A DNA stretch of 18,271 nucleotides, taken from assembly GCA_007130355.1 (NCBI GenBank), contig SLSQ01000143.1, forward strand, positions 1 to 18,271. Reading direction: 5' to 3'. Source of the DNA: Trueperaceae bacterium (GTDB taxonomy: Bacteria > Deinococcota > Deinococci > Deinococcales > Trueperaceae). A model generated the notes under the pieces. The model saw only the letters and a list, made by a program, of their open reading frames with translations, did not search any database and was not told the origin of the DNA. This document shows positions 15,342 to 18,271 of this stretch, in pieces (positions within the stretch are counted from its first letter, which is position 1; each line of letters begins with the position of its first letter). A program made the translations under genes and the position numbers.

Positions 15342-16658
15342 GTGTGGAGCCGGCGTCACGACCGCGCGATCCTGGCGCTCGCGATCCCCGCCCTCGGAGC
15401 GCTCGCCGCCGATCCGCTGGTGTCGCTGATCGATACGGCGTTCGTCGGGCGCCTGGGGCGCGTGCCGCTCGCCGCGCTGGGCGTCAACGTCGCGATCTTC
15501 TCGTTCGCGTTCGTGCTGTTCAACTTCCTCGCCTACGGCACCACCCCGATGGTCGGGCGTGCCGTCGGGCGCGGCGACCTGGACCGCGCCGGCCGGGTGG
15601 TGGCGAACGCCTTCTTCCTGGCGGTCGTGACCGGCGCCGCGATGGTCGTGGCGATCCAGGCGTTCGCCCGGCCGATCCTGGTCCTGATGGGGGCGGAGGG
15701 GGAGCTGCTCGATCCGGCGGAGGGGTACCTGCGGATCCGTGCCCTGGCCGGGCCCGCGCTGCTCCTGATCACCGCCGCGAACGGCGCCTTCCGTGGATTT
15801 CTGGACACGCGCACTCCGCTGATCGTGACGCTCGGCGTGGCGGGGGTGAACCTGGTCCTCGACCCGCTCTTCATCTTCGCCTTCGGCTGGGGTCTGAACG
15901 GCGCCGCCTGGGCCACGACCGTGGCCCAGTGGGCCGGCGCCGTCGCGTTCCTGGTCCTCGTGTTCGGTCGGAACCGATCGGCCTGGAGGGTGCCGCTGTC
16001 GCTGCCGACGCCGGCCGAGCTGACGCCGTTCCTGCGGGTCGGCTGGGCGCTGCTGATCCGCACCTTCTCGCTCATCGCCGCCATGACCGCCGCCACCGCC
16101 GTCGCCACCCGCGTCGGGGTGACCGAGGTCGCCGCCCACCAGGTGGCCGCTCAACTGTGGATGCTGCTGGCGCTGATCGTGGACGCCCTGGCCGTCGCCG
16201 CGCAGGCGCTGGTCGCCCGGCACGTGGGCGAGGGGCGCCCGGAGCTGGCGCGCGCCGTCTCCGACCGGCTGTTGACGCTCGGGGGCGCGGCCGGGGTGGT
16301 CCTGGGCCTCGCCTTCTGGGCGGCCGGCCCGTGGCTGCCCCGTCTCTTCACCGACGACCCGGTGGTGATCCTCGCCGTCGCGGGGGTCCTTCCGTTCGTC
16401 GCCGCGATGCAGCCGCTCAACGCGCTGGTGTTCGTGTGGGACGGGATCTACATGGGGGTCGAGGACTTCGGCTATTTGGCGGTCGCGATGGTCGCCTCGG
16501 CCGTGGTGGCCGCCGTGCTGCTCGCCCTGGTCCTGCCGCTCGGGTGGGGGCTGCACGGGGTCTGGTGGGCGCTGGTCGGGCTGATGGTCGCCCGCGGCGT
16601 CACCATGGCCTGGCGCTACCGGCCGGCGGTGGGGCTGTTCCGGGCGAAGGCGGGTTGA
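15342..16658 (+). CDS. MATE family efflux transporter, DinF-like
   Basis: An inner-membrane antiporter of 438 aa with about twelve hydrophobic segments arranged as two MatE repeats (roughly residues 10-200 and 225-430). The first helix region has LALAIPALGALAADPLVSLIDTAFVGRLG, typical of the DinF branch; GTTPMVGRAVGRGDL and FRGFLDTRTPL follow, and HQVAAQLWMLLALIVDALAVAAQALVARHVGEG is the usual second-repeat segment. MATE proteins export cationic drugs, toxins or other small molecules using sodium or proton gradients; the substrate here is unknown. The start GTG 15342 is chosen because it sits 7 nt after a TACCGT box; GTG 15333 would add three residues. It lies alone between two own-promoter genes and downstream of a peroxide-related protein, so a stress role is possible. 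Confidence 0.92.
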   Translation: MWSRRHDRAILALAIPALGALAADPLVSLIDTAFVGRLGRVPLAALGVNVAIFSFAFVLFNFLAYGTTPMVGRAVGRGDLDRAGRVVANAFFLAVVTGAAMVVAIQAFARPILVLMGAEGELLDPAEGYLRIRALAGPALLLITAANGAFRGFLDTRTPLIVTLGVAGVNLVLDPLFIFAFGWGLNGAAWATTVAQWAGAVAFLVLVFGRNRSAWRVPLSLPTPAELTPFLRVGWALLIRTFSLIAAMTAATAVATRVGVTEVAAHQVAAQLWMLLALIVDALAVAAQALVARHVGEGRPELARAVSDRLLTLGGAAGVVLGLAFWAAGPWLPRLFTDDPVVILAVAGVLPFVAAMQPLNALVFVWDGIYMGVEDFGYLAVAMVASAVVAAVLLALVLPLGWGLHGVWWALVGLMVARGVTMAWRYRPAVGLFRAKAG

Positions 16659-16693
16659 CGCACCCGTCGCGCTGCGCGCCACGAAGCCCGCGC

Positions 16694-16699
16694 TAGCAT
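16694..16699 (+). promoter_or_regulatory. Leaderless-type -10 box of the AMP nucleosidase gene
   Basis: TAGCAT ends 5 nt before the ATG at 16705, with no Shine-Dalgarno sequence between. It supports the long N-terminal form of the protein. Confidence 0.5.
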
Positions 16700-16704
16700 G
16701 GGCC

Positions 16705-17721
16705 ATGGACCGCGACCGAGACGCGCCCCCGTACGGCCCATCCGACGAGGAGAACTCGACCCGCCCCGACGTGGACAGTTCCGACGCGCACGGTCACGAG
16801 GCCGACCGCCCCGAACCGGCCCCGGCCCCCGGGGAGCGTCCGGCCGCTCCGCACGACCTCGCGGGCGGACCGGGCGACGGGCCGGCGGCCGCTGCGACCG
16901 GCGACCGCTGGACCCCGCCGGTGAACCGCAACCTGATCTACAACAACGAGGAGAAGTGGCGGATCGGGCGGGAGTTCCTGACCCGCTACACCGGCACCGA
17001 GCCGGAAGCGTTCCAGAAGCAGATCGTGCTCACGAACTTCGCCTACTATCTCGAGCGGTTCCAAGCGCTGGCCGGCGACGCCGAGGTGACGCGCGGCTCG
17101 GCGATGTCCGCTGCCCACAGCGAGCGGCTCGGCGTCTCGATCATCGACTTCAGCATCGGCAGTCCGGTCGCCGCGCTGATCATCGAGGTGCTCGCCACCG
17201 CCGACCCGAAGGCGACCCTCTTCCTCGGCATCTGCGGGGGCCTGCACCGCTCGTTGGTGGTGGGCGACTTCGTGCTGCCGACCGCCGCGATCCGCGACGA
17301 CGGCGCCTCGCGTCACTTCATGCCGCCGCAGGTACCGGCCCTGCCGACCTTCAAGATCCAGAAGTTCGTCTCGCAGATCGTGGTCGAGCACGACCTGGAC
17401 TACCGCACCGGCGTGGTGCACACCACCGACTACCGGTTCTGGGAGTTCGACGAGGCGTTCAAGCGGAGGCTGTACGACGAGCGAGCGTTGGCGATCGACA
17501 TGGAGACGGCGACGTTGTTCTCGGTCGGCTTCGCCTCGAAGGTGCCGATCGGGGCGTTGCTGCTGGTCTCCGACCTGCCGCTGCGGCGCGACGGCATCAA
17601 GACGCGCGCCTCGGCGCGCGCCGTGTTCCGCGACCACACCGACGTGCACATCGAGATGGGGATCCGGGCGATGAGCGAGATCGCGGAGCGGGGGGAGAGC
17701 ATTCGGCACTATCGGTGGTGA
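16705..17721 (+). CDS. amn: AMP nucleosidase (nucleoside phosphorylase superfamily)
   Basis: Hydrolyses AMP to adenine and ribose 5-phosphate in purine salvage. The protein is 338 aa. The core from about residue 78 matches the short AMP nucleosidase family I remember from Bacteroidetes: EFLTRYTGTEPEAFQ, IVLTNFAYYLERF, IDFSIGSPVAALIIE, FLGICGGL at 173-180, PPQVPALPTFKIQKF, D265-M266-E267 in AIDMETATLFSVGFA, D290 in LLLVSDLPL, and a terminal SIRHYRW. The ME pair and the Asp are the usual ribose- and base-contacting residues of the superfamily. Residues 1-72 are an unusual Asp/Glu/Pro/Ala/Gly-rich, probably disordered extension absent from the relatives I recall. The start is supported by the TAGCAT box; a GTG at 16921 would give the core alone. 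Confidence 0.9.
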   Translation: MDRDRDAPPYGPSDEENSTRPDVDSSDAHGHEADRPEPAPAPGERPAAPHDLAGGPGDGPAAAATGDRWTPPVNRNLIYNNEEKWRIGREFLTRYTGTEPEAFQKQIVLTNFAYYLERFQALAGDAEVTRGSAMSAAHSERLGVSIIDFSIGSPVAALIIEVLATADPKATLFLGICGGLHRSLVVGDFVLPTAAIRDDGASRHFMPPQVPALPTFKIQKFVSQIVVEHDLDYRTGVVHTTDYRFWEFDEAFKRRLYDERALAIDMETATLFSVGFASKVPIGALLLVSDLPLRRDGIKTRASARAVFRDHTDVHIEMGIRAMSEIAERGESIRHYRW

Positions 17722-17792
17722 CAGGACTCGTTGTCGAAGCTCGAGCCTGGTTCGCGGGTCGTGGCGACGATCGCTCCGTCCGTGACCGCCGA

Positions 17793-17816
17793 ATTCGCAG
17801 TTCGCGAATCGCGAAT
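17793..17816. promoter_or_regulatory. 24-bp operator-like dyad before the HTH gene
   Basis: ATTCGC (17793-17798) and GCGAAT (17811-17816) flank the perfect 8-bp palindrome TTCGCGAA (17801-17808), each separated by two bases. The whole 24-bp site is symmetric at 20 of 24 positions. It ends 2 nt before the -10 box, so a bound protein would cover the -35 region. Self-repression by the HTH protein is inferred. Confidence 0.55.
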
Positions 17817-17818
17817 GA

Positions 17819-17824
17819 TACATT
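17819..17824 (+). promoter_or_regulatory. Leaderless-type extended -10 box of the HTH gene
   Basis: TGA-TACATT is an extended -10 box ending 6 nt before the GTG at 17831. No Shine-Dalgarno sequence is present. An in-frame TGA at 17816-17818 lies just upstream, so the protein cannot start earlier than about this point. Confidence 0.6.
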
Positions 17825-17830
17825 GGCGTC

Positions 17831-18271
17831 GTGTTGAAGCCTCAGGATCTCCTCGTCGCCATCGGTGTAGCGCTCATCGGCCGAGACGCCTGGACGTACG
17901 AAGCCCTGGCGTCGAAGCTCGGATTGAGCGTGTCGGAGGCGCACGCGGCCGTCAAGCGTGCCCAGGGGGCGGGCCTATTGTTGGGCCGCGAAGCGAATCG
18001 GCGCGCACTCTTGGAGTTCATCGAGCACGGCGCTCGCTACGCCTTCTTCACGAAACGAGGGCCCGTCGTTCGCGGCATGCCGACGGGGGTCGGAGCTCCG
18101 CCTCTGCGTGACCACTTCCAAGCGACCGAAGTTCCCGTTTGGCCGTCGGCCAGCGGGACGGCGCGTGGTTATGCGCTCGCGCCTCTGTACCGAACGGTGC
18201 CGGAGGCCGCCAAGGAGGATTCCGCCCTCTACGAAGCGCTGGCGCTCGTCGACGCGGTCCGTGACGGGGGC
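17831..18271 (+). CDS. Winged-helix DNA-binding protein, possible antitoxin-type regulator (3' end outside window)
   Basis: 147 codons from GTG 17831 run without a stop to the right edge. Residues 1-60 form a winged helix-turn-helix: LKPQDLLVAIGVALIG, then WTYEALASKLGLSVSEAHAAVKRAQGAGLL, with the recognition helix near SVSEAHAAVKRA. The rest has motifs I recall from a widespread uncharacterised family: NRRALLEFIEHGARYAFFTKRG, RGMPTGVGAPPL, VPVWPSASGTARG, and LAPLYRTVPEAAKEDSALYEALALVDAVRDG. Members I recall are about 165-175 aa, so perhaps 20 residues are missing. In my recollection they often precede a second gene, sometimes a nucleotidyltransferase-like (AbiEii-type) protein, but I cannot see one here. 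32 of 147 codons end in A or T, against 5 of 109 in nuoK, suggesting transfer from elsewhere. Confidence 0.8.
   Translation, partial: MLKPQDLLVAIGVALIGRDAWTYEALASKLGLSVSEAHAAVKRAQGAGLLLGREANRRALLEFIEHGARYAFFTKRGPVVRGMPTGVGAPPLRDHFQATEVPVWPSASGTARGYALAPLYRTVPEAAKEDSALYEALALVDAVRDGG

Larger units (their letters stand above)
17722..17830 (+). other. Intergenic transition to a lower-GC segment
   Basis: No gene is seen between the AMP nucleosidase stop and the next start. The base composition becomes visibly richer in A and T here (GAATTCGCAG, GCGAATGATA), and the change continues into the following gene. The right third holds an operator-like dyad and a -10 box. I see no integrase, tRNA end or repeat marking a precise boundary. 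Confidence 0.5.

Noticed and set aside
13686..16706. Minus-strand open frame of about 1000 codons opposite the hydrolase-OsmC and MATE genes
   Set aside because: Its translation is repetitive and rich in Arg, Gly, Asp, Glu, His and Gln with no family motif. The plus strand carries two clear protein families. In DNA this rich in G and C, long antisense frames are expected.
17731..18111. Plus-strand frame of 126 codons overlapping the HTH gene
   Set aside because: It starts before the promoter box, becomes Arg/Ser-rich and has no motif, whereas the other frame gives a family-like winged-helix protein.

Overview
High-GC bacterial chromosome, most likely a member of the Deinococcota near Thermus, Deinococcus or Truepera. 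The lineage call is inference from three observations. The NuoM antiporter subunit carries an ENHPSG...LYKVGGFG segment that I remember from Thermus Nqo13 and not from the E. coli-type protein. The aspartate aminotransferase resembles Thermus AspC along its whole length. Seven genes have a TAnnnT box 5-7 nt before their start codon and no Shine-Dalgarno sequence, the layout of leaderless genes in Deinococcus. Leaderless genes are also common in Actinobacteria, so this last point alone would not decide it.

Layout. (1) 1-5264: the distal end of a complex I operon, the tail of nuoJ followed by nuoK, nuoL, nuoM and nuoN. All are plus strand and all four junctions are a GTGA overlap. (2) 5265-7846: single-gene units, namely an HD-GYP response regulator, a one-domain rhodanese (minus strand), a DinB-like protein and ndk. 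Each has its own leaderless-type promoter. (3) 7857-9954: an SDR oxidoreductase (minus) and aspC (plus), transcribed divergently. (4) 10087-13689 (minus): a peptide-type ABC uptake operon of binding protein and two permeases, without an ATPase gene, with an intercistronic hairpin and a structured leader. (5) 13944-17721: an alpha/beta-hydrolase-OsmC fusion, a DinF-like MATE exporter and an AMP nucleosidase with a long acidic and proline-rich N-terminus. (6) 17722-18271: a compositional change and the start of a winged-helix DNA-binding protein that runs off the right edge, preceded by an operator-like dyad lying on its promoter.

Most of the window is housekeeping. Complex I pumps protons, Ndk balances nucleotide triphosphates, AspC makes amino acids, the Dpp-like operon imports peptides or related solutes, and the hydrolase-OsmC and MATE genes look like stress and detoxification functions. 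The best candidate for an accessory system is the right edge, where a self-regulated HTH protein with foreign-looking codon use may be the first gene of a toxin-antitoxin or abortive-infection module. Its partner is outside the window. The second notable theme is regulatory architecture: leaderless promoters for solo genes against Shine-Dalgarno starts inside operons, and transcription signals folded into neighbouring genes.
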